A stretch of 64,000 nt of DNA, taken from NCBI GenBank assembly GCA_030066075.1, contig JASJCH010000020.1:1-64000 (forward strand), in the 5' to 3' direction. The notes beneath the pieces are model-generated. The model did no database searches. It had not been told where the DNA came from and saw nothing but the letters and a program-made list of their open reading frames with translations. Each line of letters starts with the position of its first letter. Position 1 is the first letter of the stretch. This DNA is from Woeseiaceae bacterium. GTDB taxonomy: Bacteria > Pseudomonadota > Gammaproteobacteria > Steroidobacterales > Woeseiaceae. Both the position numbers and the translations under genes were made by a program. Below, piece after piece: positions 18,963-28,333 of this stretch.

Positions 18963-20756
18963 TTATCTTAAATCGATGCCAATGATCAACGGGTCGTGGT
19001 CGGAGGCGCGGTGCGGCGACGCCGGGTCGAAGATGTCCGGATCGCGGCCGAACTCGAGGTTGTAGTCGTGCAGCGGCGCCTCGTCGGCGTTGATGTGCCA
19101 CTCCACCGCATCGACAGCCTGCGCTGCAAGACTGGGCGTCGCCATCGCATGATCCAGGGTGCCGAACTGGCCCCGGAACTCGAACGAATACGCACTGTCG
19201 CCGATGATCGACGCGCCCAGGTTGGTATAGCCCGCCGATTCGAATCGCGTCATCGCGTCGCCCTGGGTGTAGGTGTTGAAGTCGCCGATCACGAGGAAGT
19301 CGGGGTCGCCGCTGCCCGTCGGGTCCGTCGCGACCCAGTCGATGATCGCGGCAGCAGCCAGGCTGCGTGTCGAGCTGCAATTGCCTTGCCCATCGCCGAT
19401 ATCCGGGTCGCCGGCGAGATCACAGTCGGATCCTTTCGACTTCAGGTGCAGCGCCAGCACGGTGAGCCGCTCGCCACCCGGAATCGCATCGAAGGTCTGT
19501 GCGAGTACCGGCCGGTTGCGGCTGTCGTCGAAACGCGGATCAACGCTGTTGTCGAGGACGGCCGGGTCGCCGACTGGCGCCAACGTGTCGCTCCTGTAGA
19601 TAAAGCCGACCTTGATCACCGAACTTCCGATCGTGCCGGCGTCCACAAAGTCCCAGTCCGGGCTGCCCGCGTCGGCATTCATGGCTGCCACGATGGCCTC
19701 CAGCGAGGCCGACGCATTGTTCTCGAGTTCGACCATCGCGACGACGTCGACATCCATCATCCGCATCACGGTGACGATCTTGGCGAGCTGGCGCTCCAGT
19801 TCCAGCGCGCTGTCCGCGCCGCGGCAAGATGAACCGGACGTCGGCCCGCAGATGTCCTGTCCCGCGTCGATCGTCGTGAAAAAATTATTGACGTTGAACG
19901 TCGCGACCGTAACGGCGCCATCCACATCCGGTGCGCCCGGCCGCGGGTTGGCAGTGACGAACGGCGGATCGATGGTCGGCATCAATCGGTAAGTGTCGGT
20001 GCCGAACTCACCGCTGCCGCGCGAGTAGCGCACGACCCCGGTCAGGCCTGTTACCTCGTCGCCGTTGCGCACGTTGAGCACCGTGCCCGGGTTCTGGTCG
20101 CGCCGGCCGTCATCGAGCAGTATGCGGCGCGCCTCGACATCCGCCTGGTACGTCTCGAATCCGGCAACGCTGGGTGCGTTGAGATTCGTGAACGCGAATT
20201 TTCTGCCGCCTTCGCTGAGTAACATCTCGCCAAAGCGCTCGAAGAACCGCAGCTGACTGACCGTGAGGGTCTGCGGGAACTCGACGAGCATGCCTTCGTA
20301 ACGCTCCAGGTCGCTGGCTGGCAAATTGACAACGGTTGGCTGCACCGAGCCGGAGCCCGTCACAGTGACCGACTCGGCCTGGATCTGCGTTTCGCCGAAG
20401 AACTCTTTCACGGTGCCGGTCACCGTGACGACGTCGCCGGGGCTCACGTCGGTCGCTGGCGAGGTGCCATCGAAGACGAAGATACCATCCGACGTTGCGG
20501 GATTGCCGTCACTGGCACCCTGGACGTAGAAGCCGCCGAGATTGCGACTGGTGTCTTCGTCGTTGTCCTGGAAGTCGCCGGTCACAACAGCCTCCAGCGT
20601 GACGGGCTGGTCCACGACAGGGCTGATTCCGTCACTGCCCTGGATCTCGCCGATAACGGTAAGGTCGGGCGGGGCGGGCGCGGTAGAGGCAGACGAATTG
20701 CCCCCGCTGCTGCAAGCAGCGAGGGCAACCAGCGGAAGTAGGGGGAGGGATCGCAT
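18963..20756 (-). CDS. ExeM/NucH-type extracellular endonuclease lipoprotein (endonuclease/exonuclease/phosphatase fold)
   Basis: Lipobox VALAACSSG; OB-fold-like N-terminal domain; TFNVNNFFTT, LALHLKSKGSDC, VIGDFNTYTQGDAM, HRASDHDPLIIGI motifs. Confidence 0.88.
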   Translation of the reverse strand: MRSLPLLPLVALAACSSGGNSSASTAPAPPDLTVIGEIQGSDGISPVVDQPVTLEAVVTGDFQDNDEDTSRNLGGFYVQGASDGNPATSDGIFVFDGTSPATDVSPGDVVTVTGTVKEFFGETQIQAESVTVTGSGSVQPTVVNLPASDLERYEGMLVEFPQTLTVSQLRFFERFGEMLLSEGGRKFAFTNLNAPSVAGFETYQADVEARRILLDDGRRDQNPGTVLNVRNGDEVTGLTGVVRYSRGSGEFGTDTYRLMPTIDPPFVTANPRPGAPDVDGAVTVATFNVNNFFTTIDAGQDICGPTSGSSCRGADSALELERQLAKIVTVMRMMDVDVVAMVELENNASASLEAIVAAMNADAGSPDWDFVDAGTIGSSVIKVGFIYRSDTLAPVGDPAVLDNSVDPRFDDSRNRPVLAQTFDAIPGGERLTVLALHLKSKGSDCDLAGDPDIGDGQGNCSSTRSLAAAAIIDWVATDPTGSGDPDFLVIGDFNTYTQGDAMTRFESAGYTNLGASIIGDSAYSFEFRGQFGTLDHAMATPSLAAQAVDAVEWHINADEAPLHDYNLEFGRDPDIFDPASPHRASDHDPLIIGIDLR

Positions 20757-20785
20757 CCGGGGATTCTAACGCGATCCCGCTTCCG

Positions 20786-21484
20786 TCACGCCATGTCGAA
20801 TAGCAGCAATTCGCTGTCTTCCAGGGCCTTGATCTTGAGCTTGTCGTGATCCTGCGTGGCGACCGCGTCACCCGCCGTCAGCGTTTCGCCGGCGATTTCG
20901 ATGCTGCCGCGCACGACCTGCATGAAGCCGCGGCGACGGCCGTTGAACACGTAGTCGAGCTCCTGGCCCTGTTCGAGTTCGGTCGATGACAGCTCGACGT
21001 CCTGGTGGATCGTCAGCGAGCCGTCCCGTCCGTCACGAGAGCCGACAAGCCGCCACTGGTTGCGCTTTTCTTCGCTCGGGAACAGTTTCTGCTCGTAACC
21101 CGGCTCCAGGCCATTGCGTTCCGGCAGGATCCAGATCTGCAGCAGGTGCGCCTTCTCCTCCTCGGAGTGGTTGTACTCGCTGTGCAGGACGCCGGTGCCG
21201 GCCGTCATGCGCTGCAGCTCGCCGGGTCGTATGACCGAGCCATTGCCCATGCTGTCCTTGTGCTCGAGCGCGCCGTCGATCATGTAGGTCACGATCTCCA
21301 TGTCACGGTGCGGATGGGTGCCGAAACCGGTGCCGGGCTCGATCCAGTCCTCGTTGACGACGCGCAGCTTGGCGAAACCCATCATCTCGGGATTGTGGTA
21401 GTCGGCGAACGAGAACGTGTGCTTGGACTTGAGCCAGCCGTGGTCGGCGCCACCGCGGGAATCAGAACGAATGATGTCGATCAT
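20786..21484 (-). CDS. Pirin family protein (YhhW-like quercetinase/pirin)
   Basis: HTFSFADYHNPEMMGFAKLRVVNEDWIEPGTGFGTHPHRDMEIVTYMIDGALEHKDSMGN. Confidence 0.94.
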   Translation of the reverse strand: MIDIIRSDSRGGADHGWLKSKHTFSFADYHNPEMMGFAKLRVVNEDWIEPGTGFGTHPHRDMEIVTYMIDGALEHKDSMGNGSVIRPGELQRMTAGTGVLHSEYNHSEEEKAHLLQIWILPERNGLEPGYEQKLFPSEEKRNQWRLVGSRDGRDGSLTIHQDVELSSTELEQGQELDYVFNGRRRGFMQVVRGSIEIAGETLTAGDAVATQDHDKLKIKALEDSELLLFDMA

Positions 21485-21497
21485 GTCTCTCTCCTCG

Positions 21498-22127
21498 TCA
21501 GGCGGCTTCGTTGCTCGAAGGCCGCGATGTGTGAATCAGGTTGGCGATCTGCACGCGCGCGGCGTCGATCGATTCGTCAGCCCGGCTGCCGAGTTGGTCG
21601 GCCGCGATGACATCGACGTCCGTAAGGCCAACGAAACTCAGCACGTGGCGCAGGTACGGCGTGGCGAAATCCACCGGGCTGTCGACCGGCACACCGCCGG
21701 AAGCGATGACCACGTAGACTTTCTTGTCCTTCAGGAGGCCTTCCGGTCCGTCCGACGTATAGCGAAATGTCTTCCGGGCGCGAGCAATCATGTCAATCCA
21801 GGCCTTGAGCGCGGCCGGCACACCGAAGTTGTAAATCGGTGAGCCGATGACAATAACGTCGGCGGCCTGCAGTTCCTCGACCAGGACGTCCGACACGCCG
21901 AGCGCCTCGCGCTGGTCGCGGGTGCGCTCGTCCTCGGGCGTGAAGTTCGCCTGGATCCAGCCCTCATCAACGAGCGGGATGCCCTGGCTCAGGTCGCGAC
22001 GCACGACCTCGACCTTGCCTTCGCGGGTCTCGAGTGCCTCGATGATCTCGTTGCTCAGCTTGCGGCTGACGGAATCGGCACGACGACCGCTCGCGCTGAC
22101 TTCAAGAATCTTCATTGTTATCTCCAT
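21498..22127 (-). CDS. FMN-dependent NADH-azoreductase / NAD(P)H dehydrogenase (quinone) flavodoxin-fold
   Basis: Flavodoxin-like fold, ADVIVIGSPIYNFGVPAALKAWIDMIARARKTFRYTSDGPEGLLKDKKVYVV. Confidence 0.92.
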   Translation of the reverse strand: MEITMKILEVSASGRRADSVSRKLSNEIIEALETREGKVEVVRRDLSQGIPLVDEGWIQANFTPEDERTRDQREALGVSDVLVEELQAADVIVIGSPIYNFGVPAALKAWIDMIARARKTFRYTSDGPEGLLKDKKVYVVIASGGVPVDSPVDFATPYLRHVLSFVGLTDVDVIAADQLGSRADESIDAARVQIANLIHTSRPSSNEAA

Positions 22128-22211
22128 TCAGGTTGCCCCGCAGGGCCGTGATTTCAGTTGCCGCGCAGTTTGACTGTTGGAAATAACGAGATAAATATCC
22201 GTTTATAGATA

Positions 22212-22238
22212 ATATTGTTCTAGAATAAGCAACAATAT
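22212..22238. promoter_or_regulatory. Perfect inverted repeat ATATTGTT-N11-AACAATAT (LTTR T-N11-A-type site) overlapping the lysR start codon
   Basis: 8-bp arms and 11-nt spacer in the divergent azoreductase/lysR intergenic region; right arm overlaps ATG at 22237. Confidence 0.75.
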
Positions 22239-23172
22239 GCGAAGATTCGAGGAACTGCAGGCGTTTGTAGCCGTGGTGGAAACGGGCAGCTTTACGGCGG
22301 CTGCCGACCGTCTTGATGCTGCCAAGTCGGCGGTGAGTCGCCGTGTTTCTTCGCTCGAAGACCGCCTGGGTGTGCAGCTGCTGCGCCGCACGACGCGCAG
22401 CCTGAATCTCACGGACACGGGCCGCAGCTTCTACGAGCACAGCGCCCGTATCCTCGCCGACCTCGACGAGGCCGAAGCCGCCGTGTTGCAGGAGCACGGC
22501 GAACTGCGGGGTAGCCTGCGCGTCGCATTACCGCTGTCTTTCGGCGTGCGCCACATGGCAGACCCGATTGCCGAATTTTCGCGGCGACACCCGCGAGTGA
22601 CGTTTGACCTGGACCTCAACGACCGGCGCGTCGACCTGTTGCAAGAGGGCGCGGACCTGGCGTTGCGCATCGGCCGGCTGCGGGACTCGTCACTGATTGC
22701 GCGCAAGCTGTTCGATGCGCGCACGGTCGTTTGCGCGTCGCGGGACTATCTCGACACCCACGGTACGCCCGCCACGCCGGACGACCTGGCTACCCACCAG
22801 TGCCTCGTCTACAGCAACGTGCCCGATCCCTCGCGATGGGTTTACTACGATCCCGACGGCGTGCGCGCGCAGGTGGAAGTGCACACTGCCATTTCGGCCT
22901 CGAACGGCGACTTCCTGCGCCAGGCAGCCGCCGAGGGCCTCGGGATTGTTATGCAGCCGACTTTCATCGCCGGCAAAATGATCTGCAACGGTGAACTCGT
23001 GCCGATCCTGCAGGACTACAACTGGCCGGTGACGCCGGCGTATGCCGTCTACCCGCCGACGCGGCACCTGTCGTACCGGGTACGTGCTTTCATCGACTTC
23101 CTGGCGGAACGGTTCGAGGGCGTGCCTTACTGGGACGAGGAATGTGAACTGCCGAGCGCCAGGCAGAGCTGA
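22237..23172 (+). CDS. LysR family transcriptional regulator
   Basis: N-terminal HTH EELQAFVAVVETGSFTAAADRLDAAKSAVSRRVSSLEDRLGVQLLRRTTRSLNLTDTG. Confidence 0.95.
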   Translation: MRRFEELQAFVAVVETGSFTAAADRLDAAKSAVSRRVSSLEDRLGVQLLRRTTRSLNLTDTGRSFYEHSARILADLDEAEAAVLQEHGELRGSLRVALPLSFGVRHMADPIAEFSRRHPRVTFDLDLNDRRVDLLQEGADLALRIGRLRDSSLIARKLFDARTVVCASRDYLDTHGTPATPDDLATHQCLVYSNVPDPSRWVYYDPDGVRAQVEVHTAISASNGDFLRQAAAEGLGIVMQPTFIAGKMICNGELVPILQDYNWPVTPAYAVYPPTRHLSYRVRAFIDFLAERFEGVPYWDEECELPSARQS

Positions 23173-23783
23173 CCCGCGTAGTAAAGCGGCAGTCCCCACA
23201 GGTATGCCGGGAAGCCCGGTGCGACGATCCGCTGCATTGCCACCGCGATATCCGACACGAAAAAGAGCACCGCGCCAATGACGACCAGGCGCGCGGCCCC
23301 TGCGCCGTGGGCGCCGAAGGCCGTGATAACCATCAGGCTGATCGCGGCGACGTAGACCTTCACCGGCAGCTCGAGCGGCGGCTCGAGATGCGGCTCCAGC
23401 CAGGCCAGCACCAGCACGGCGATCACGGTGATCGGCAGCGCCGCCAGAAGCGCGTGGCGGCGGTCCTGTCCGTGCAGGATAAAGGCGGTCGTATAAGCCA
23501 CATGGGCGAGCAGGAAACTGGCCAGCCCGAACAGGAAGAAATGCTGCGTCTGGCCAACGAGGAACATGTCCCCCGCCATCGACAGCAGCAGGCCGGCGAA
23601 GATGACGCGACCGAACCCGTGACGTAACGCCCCTGCGCTGACGGCGGTCGCAAGGAAACCCGTGGACGCGATGAACTTCGCTGCTGCAGCCGCCTCTCTC
23701 CAGCCCGTGTGCAGGCAGTACACGAGAGTCGCACAGGCGAGCGCTGTGATGACAACGAAGGCAATCGATGCGGGACGACGCAT
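23127..23783 (-). CDS. Lysoplasmalogenase / YhhN family membrane protein
   Basis: Polytopic, about 8 TM; GDMFLVGQTQHFFLFGLASFLLAHVAYT and YYAGQLCLALG; start chosen at MRRPASIAFV rather than the longer ORF start. Confidence 0.78.
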   Translation of the reverse strand: MRRPASIAFVVITALACATLVYCLHTGWREAAAAAKFIASTGFLATAVSAGALRHGFGRVIFAGLLLSMAGDMFLVGQTQHFFLFGLASFLLAHVAYTTAFILHGQDRRHALLAALPITVIAVLVLAWLEPHLEPPLELPVKVYVAAISLMVITAFGAHGAGAARLVVIGAVLFFVSDIAVAMQRIVAPGFPAYLWGLPLYYAGQLCLALGSSHSSSQ

Positions 23784-23833
23784 AACGCGATGGTAACCTA
23801 TGCGCCTGCTACAGCACTCATGGGGAGAGAGCC

Positions 23834-25075
23834 TTGCGGACATCGAGACTTGCGTTCCTGGCTGCCGTCGCCCTTGTCGCGGCCTGCACCCGGGAAGAGC
23901 CGGCGCAGCCCGACGCCGCGGCGATGGCATTCGAGAAGCAGCTGCAAACCCAGCTCATCACGGCGCAGCCCGGCGACGTCATCACGATCCCGGCGGGCGT
24001 GCATCCGATCTCGCGCGGCCTGTCGCTCAACGTATCGGGCGTGACCATTCGCGGCGAAGGCATGGACAAATCCATACTGTCCTTCGCGGGACAGTTGCAG
24101 GGGGCCGAGGGACTGCTCGTCAATGCCAGCGACTTCACGATCGAAGATCTCGCCATCGAGGATACGCCCGGTGACGGTCTCAAGGTCAACGAGGGCCGCA
24201 ATATCATCATCCGCCGCGTCCGCACGGAGTGGACCAATGGCCCTGACGAGAATAACGGCGCCTACGGTATCTACCCGGTGCAGGGAGAGAACGTGCTGGT
24301 CGAGGAATGTGTCGCAATCGCGGCATCGGACGCCGGTATCTACGTTGGCCAGTCGCGCAACGTCGTCGTGCGCAACAATCGAGCAGAGCGCAACGTGGCG
24401 GGCATCGAGATCGAGAACACGTTCTATGCCGATGTCTACGGCAACGTGACCAACGAGAACACGGGCGGCATCCTCGTGTTCAACATGCCCGACCTGCCGC
24501 AGCCCGGTCATAGCACGCGCGTCTACCAGAACACCGTGGTCGGCAACAACACGGACAACTTCGGCGCCGAGGGCACGCCGGTTGCGAGCGTACCCGCGGG
24601 CTCGGGGATCGTGATCAACTCGAACGACAAGGTCGAGATCTTCGACAACGAAGTTCGCGACAACGACACGGCGAACATCATCATTAGCAGTTACTACGCA
24701 ACGGGCTGGGAAGGCATGCGCGACATGGGCGAGGAGTACGACCCGTATCCCGAGACCATTTATATCTACGGCAACCGCATGTCAGGCGGCGGCTCGTCGC
24801 CCGACGGCCTCGACCTCAAGGCGCTCAAGGTCGCCATGTTCGGCCTGAACGGCGCCTTGCCCGATGTGCTCTGGGACGGCTACTTCAATGCGGACAAGGT
24901 CGACGCCGATGGCAACCTGCTGCCGGATTACGCAATCTGCGTGGATAACGGCGAGGCGGAGGTCCTGAACGCCGACCTGCCCAACGGCAGTTCGGACATC
25001 GTCGTCGGCGCCGCGCAGCATAACTGCGGCCACGAGAAGCTTGCGCCGGTCGCTCTCGAGGCGCCGCTCGGGTAA
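23834..25075 (+). CDS. Parallel beta-helix repeat lipoprotein (TIGR03805-like)
   Basis: Lipobox LVAACTRE; right-handed beta-helix repeats (SGVTIRGEGMDKS, ASDFTIEDLAIEDTPGDGLKV, RNVVVRNNRAERNVAGIEIENT); TTG start. Confidence 0.82.
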   Translation: MRTSRLAFLAAVALVAACTREEPAQPDAAAMAFEKQLQTQLITAQPGDVITIPAGVHPISRGLSLNVSGVTIRGEGMDKSILSFAGQLQGAEGLLVNASDFTIEDLAIEDTPGDGLKVNEGRNIIIRRVRTEWTNGPDENNGAYGIYPVQGENVLVEECVAIAASDAGIYVGQSRNVVVRNNRAERNVAGIEIENTFYADVYGNVTNENTGGILVFNMPDLPQPGHSTRVYQNTVVGNNTDNFGAEGTPVASVPAGSGIVINSNDKVEIFDNEVRDNDTANIIISSYYATGWEGMRDMGEEYDPYPETIYIYGNRMSGGGSSPDGLDLKALKVAMFGLNGALPDVLWDGYFNADKVDADGNLLPDYAICVDNGEAEVLNADLPNGSSDIVVGAAQHNCGHEKLAPVALEAPLG

Positions 25076-25077
25076 CT

Positions 25078-26205
25078 ATGCGCGGCCTTGCCAGCATCAT
25101 TGTCCTGGCCGTTCTGCTGGGCTCCTGCGGACAGGCGACGCGGCCGGTTACCGTGCACGCCGCGGATTCGCCGCCCGCTTTGCTCAGTGACTGGGGCATT
25201 GTCTTTGCCAACGGCCGGACTTTCGCCCTCAATGAAGGGGTTACGCCCTACGATCTCAACACACCGCTGTTCACTGACTACGCGCTCAAGTTGCGCACGG
25301 TCTGGATGCCGCCCGGCGCGAGCGCCGCTTACACGACCGACGGCGCGCTCGATTTCCCGGTGGGTACGATCATCAGCAAGACGTTTCACTACGAGAAGTC
25401 TGCTGATCCTGAGGACGGATCGCTGCTGGCAGTCCGGGCCGACCGCGAGTCGGCGCTGAACGTCGATGGCGTGCTCGACCTAGACGAGGTCGCGCTCGTC
25501 GAGACGCGCCTGCTCGTTCGTTACGACGACGGGTGGCGGGCGCTGCCGTATGTCTGGAACGCGGCCCAAACCGATGCAACCCTCGAAATCGCGGGCGACT
25601 ATCGGCAGGTAAGCCTGGTCGACGGGACCGAGGTGCAGAATATTGTCTACGTCGTGCCGGACATGAACCAGTGCAGCGGCTGCCATGTGACCGATCACAC
25701 GGCGAAGCAACTGCAGCCGATCGGTCCCAAGGCCTGGCAGCTGAACCGGGAGTACTCGTGGTGGGGTAACGACGCGTCCCAGCTGGAAAACTGGTCCACA
25801 CGGGGCTTGCTGCACGGTTTTGACGGTGATGCCCCGGCTGGCGTGCGCTGGTCGGCGCCAGGGGACGCGACGCTCGCGCAGCGCGCTCGTGCCTACCTCG
25901 ACGCCAACTGCGCGCATTGCCACAATCCGTCCGGCGCCGCGGACACCTCGGCCCTGCACCTCAACATCGACGCGCCGCTGGGCCGACTGTACGGCGTGTG
26001 CAAGCCGCCCGTCGCGGTCGGCCGCGGCAGCGGTGACCGGCCGTTCGATATCTTCCCCGGTCGCCCCGAAGAATCGATCATGGTGTTTCGGATGCAGCAC
26101 ACGGACCCCGCTATCGCAATGCCCGAGCTCGGCCGCAGCGCGGTGCACGCGGAGGGCGTGCGGCTTGTCAGCGACTGGATATCTACACTGAACGGTGACT
26201 GCTGA
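25078..26205 (+). CDS. SO2930/HNE_0200-like lipoprotein with two CxxCH heme motifs
   Basis: Lipobox LGSCG; CSGCH and CAHCH motifs; starts 2 bp after the beta-helix gene. Confidence 0.82.
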   Translation: MRGLASIIVLAVLLGSCGQATRPVTVHAADSPPALLSDWGIVFANGRTFALNEGVTPYDLNTPLFTDYALKLRTVWMPPGASAAYTTDGALDFPVGTIISKTFHYEKSADPEDGSLLAVRADRESALNVDGVLDLDEVALVETRLLVRYDDGWRALPYVWNAAQTDATLEIAGDYRQVSLVDGTEVQNIVYVVPDMNQCSGCHVTDHTAKQLQPIGPKAWQLNREYSWWGNDASQLENWSTRGLLHGFDGDAPAGVRWSAPGDATLAQRARAYLDANCAHCHNPSGAADTSALHLNIDAPLGRLYGVCKPPVAVGRGSGDRPFDIFPGRPEESIMVFRMQHTDPAIAMPELGRSAVHAEGVRLVSDWISTLNGDC

Positions 26206-26254
26206 CGGCGGTCAAAAACGGCGGTGGGACCCGGATGATGAAGGGAAGCAAGGA

Positions 26255-26629
26255 ATGAGAAAGAGTCTGTGCGTATTTTTGCTGTTGGCAGCGCCGTTCG
26301 CGGGCGCGGAGCAGGTCGTAAAGGAGTTCACCGGCACCGGGAACACGACGACGGCCATGTTCACGGTCGAGGCTCCCTGGCTGCTCGACTGGCGTCTCGA
26401 TGCCGACTACGAGTCGCTTACCGCGCTGGATATCACGCTGGTCGAGGCGCACGGCGGCCGCCATGTCGGCCGCGTGCTGCACACCAAGCGCAAGGGTAAC
26501 GGCCTGAAGAAATTCGAAGAGGGCGGCACCTACCAGCTGCGCATTAGCTCCACGCTGGCGCGCTGGCGCATCAAGATCATCCAGATCAGCGACGAGGAAG
26601 GCGAGCTCTATACGCCCCGCGGTCAGTAA
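26255..26629 (+). CDS. Hypothetical small secreted protein
   Basis: Signal peptide MRKSLCVFLLLAAPFAGAEQ; start moved to the internal ATG preceded by AAGGA. Confidence 0.65.
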   Translation: MRKSLCVFLLLAAPFAGAEQVVKEFTGTGNTTTAMFTVEAPWLLDWRLDADYESLTALDITLVEAHGGRHVGRVLHTKRKGNGLKKFEEGGTYQLRISSTLARWRIKIIQISDEEGELYTPRGQ

Positions 26630-27192
26630 TAGTCGGGCTCGTTACCCGGCCGCCACTTGATATTGCAGCCGATGCTGGGCACCTGGTCCGCATCGACTTC
26701 GTTCCCTGCCAACACGGCGTCCAGCGCCGCCCGCAGGTCGCGGCCGTCGACCGGCACGCTGTTGCCCGGCCGACTACCGTCAAGCTGACCGCGGTAGACG
26801 AGCTTTTTCTCCGCATCGAACAGGTAGAAGTCCGGCGTGCATGCGGCCCGATAGGCCTGCGCCACTGACTGGTCCGCGTCGAGCAGGTAGGGGAACGTAT
26901 AGCCCCGGTCAAGCGCCTCCTCGCGCATTTGCTCCGGGCCGTCGTCCGGGTACTTCTCGATGTCGTTACTGTTGATCGCCACGAAAGCCACACCGCCCGC
27001 GCTATAGTCACGCCCGAGAGCCGCGAGTTCTGCTGCCACGTGTTTGACGAAAGGACAGTGATTGCAGATAAACATGACGACGAAAGCGCTCGCCGCGTCG
27101 GGCAATGCGTGTATCTGCCCATCAGGGTCGGGTAAGGAAAACTCGGGCGCCGGTGTGCCGAGCTCGAGCATTTGTGATTCGACTGCTGCCAT
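26623..27192 (-). CDS. Thioredoxin/redoxin-fold family protein (CNHCP motif)
   Basis: LGTPAPEFSLPDPDGQ...FVVMFICNHCPFVKHVAAEL; FYLFDAEKKLVYRGQLDGSRPGN. Confidence 0.85.
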   Translation of the reverse strand: MAAVESQMLELGTPAPEFSLPDPDGQIHALPDAASAFVVMFICNHCPFVKHVAAELAALGRDYSAGGVAFVAINSNDIEKYPDDGPEQMREEALDRGYTFPYLLDADQSVAQAYRAACTPDFYLFDAEKKLVYRGQLDGSRPGNSVPVDGRDLRAALDAVLAGNEVDADQVPSIGCNIKWRPGNEPDYY

Positions 27193-27204
27193 GGGGCGCA
27201 TCTT

Positions 27205-28329
27205 ATGCGATCATTCGCGTTCAATGAAGTGGGTCGCAGTCGTTTGAGCGAAAGGTCCTACAACAAGGGTAACGCTGTCATCAGCTTTGCCGCCGTTGTC
27301 GTCATCGTTATTGGCCTGCAGATGGCCAAGGACCTGCTGGTTCCCTTCCTGCTCGCGATATTCCTCGCCCTGATCACCGTGCGTCCAATGCTCTGGATGC
27401 AGTCCAAGCGCGTGCCGGCCGTGTTGGCGGTGCTGGTTATCGTGCTGGTGATGCTGTCGATACTCGCGGTCCTCGGCACGATCATGGGCGCGTCGATTGC
27501 CGAGTTCACGGCGGCTCTGCCTTCTTACCAGCGACGGCTGGACGTGCTGATCGACGGCGTGGTTACGTTCCTGAGTACGCGCATCGATGGCGCCGGGGCG
27601 TTCGAGTCCCTCGGTGACCTGATCGACCCGGGCTGGGCCATGGGGCTGGTCGCCGGCTTGCTCAACAGTCTCAAGGACGTGTTGACCAACATCTTCCTGA
27701 TCATTTTCACGATGATCTTCATCCTGCTCGATGCATCGACCGTCGAGACCAAGGTAGCGGCCGCGTTCGGGCGCAGCACGCAGTCGCTCAAGCGGCCACG
27801 CGTATTCCTTGCCAACCTCGGCAGCTATCTCGGCATCAAGACCGTCGTCAGCATGGCGACCGGGTTGTCCGCCGGCCTGCTGACCTGGGCGCTGGGCGTG
27901 GATTTCCCCTTGATGTGGGCCATGCTCGCGTTCCTGCTCAACTACATTCCGACAATCGGCTCGATCATTGCCGCCGTGCCGGCTGTTCTGATTGCTCTCG
28001 TACAGCTCGGCCCCGGCGAGGCAATGGCCACGGCGGTCGGGTTCGTCGGCATTAACGTGGTGTTCGGCAACTTCATCGAGCCGCGGTTGATGGGGCATGG
28101 AGTGGGCATTTCGCCGCTCGTCGTATTTATCGGCCTGTTCTTCTGGGGTTGGGTGTTCGGGCCGGTCGGCATGCTGTTGTCGGTGCCGCTCACGATGACC
28201 CTCAAGCTCGCGCTCGAAAGCGACAAGCGCACGCGCTGGATCGCAATACTGATTGGGTCGGAGCGCGATGCCGAGTACGCGCTCAAATTACGCCGGGCAG
28301 AAACGACCGACGAGTCCGGGGGCGGCTAG
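27205..28329 (+). CDS. AI-2E family transporter (PerM-like)
   Basis: Polytopic; WALGVDFPLMWAMLAFLLNYIPTIGSIIAAVPAV and NFIEPRLMGHGVGISPLVVFIGLFFWGWVFG motifs. The exact start is uncertain. Confidence 0.92.
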   Translation: MRSFAFNEVGRSRLSERSYNKGNAVISFAAVVVIVIGLQMAKDLLVPFLLAIFLALITVRPMLWMQSKRVPAVLAVLVIVLVMLSILAVLGTIMGASIAEFTAALPSYQRRLDVLIDGVVTFLSTRIDGAGAFESLGDLIDPGWAMGLVAGLLNSLKDVLTNIFLIIFTMIFILLDASTVETKVAAAFGRSTQSLKRPRVFLANLGSYLGIKTVVSMATGLSAGLLTWALGVDFPLMWAMLAFLLNYIPTIGSIIAAVPAVLIALVQLGPGEAMATAVGFVGINVVFGNFIEPRLMGHGVGISPLVVFIGLFFWGWVFGPVGMLLSVPLTMTLKLALESDKRTRWIAILIGSERDAEYALKLRRAETTDESGGG

Positions 28330-28333
28330 GCGT

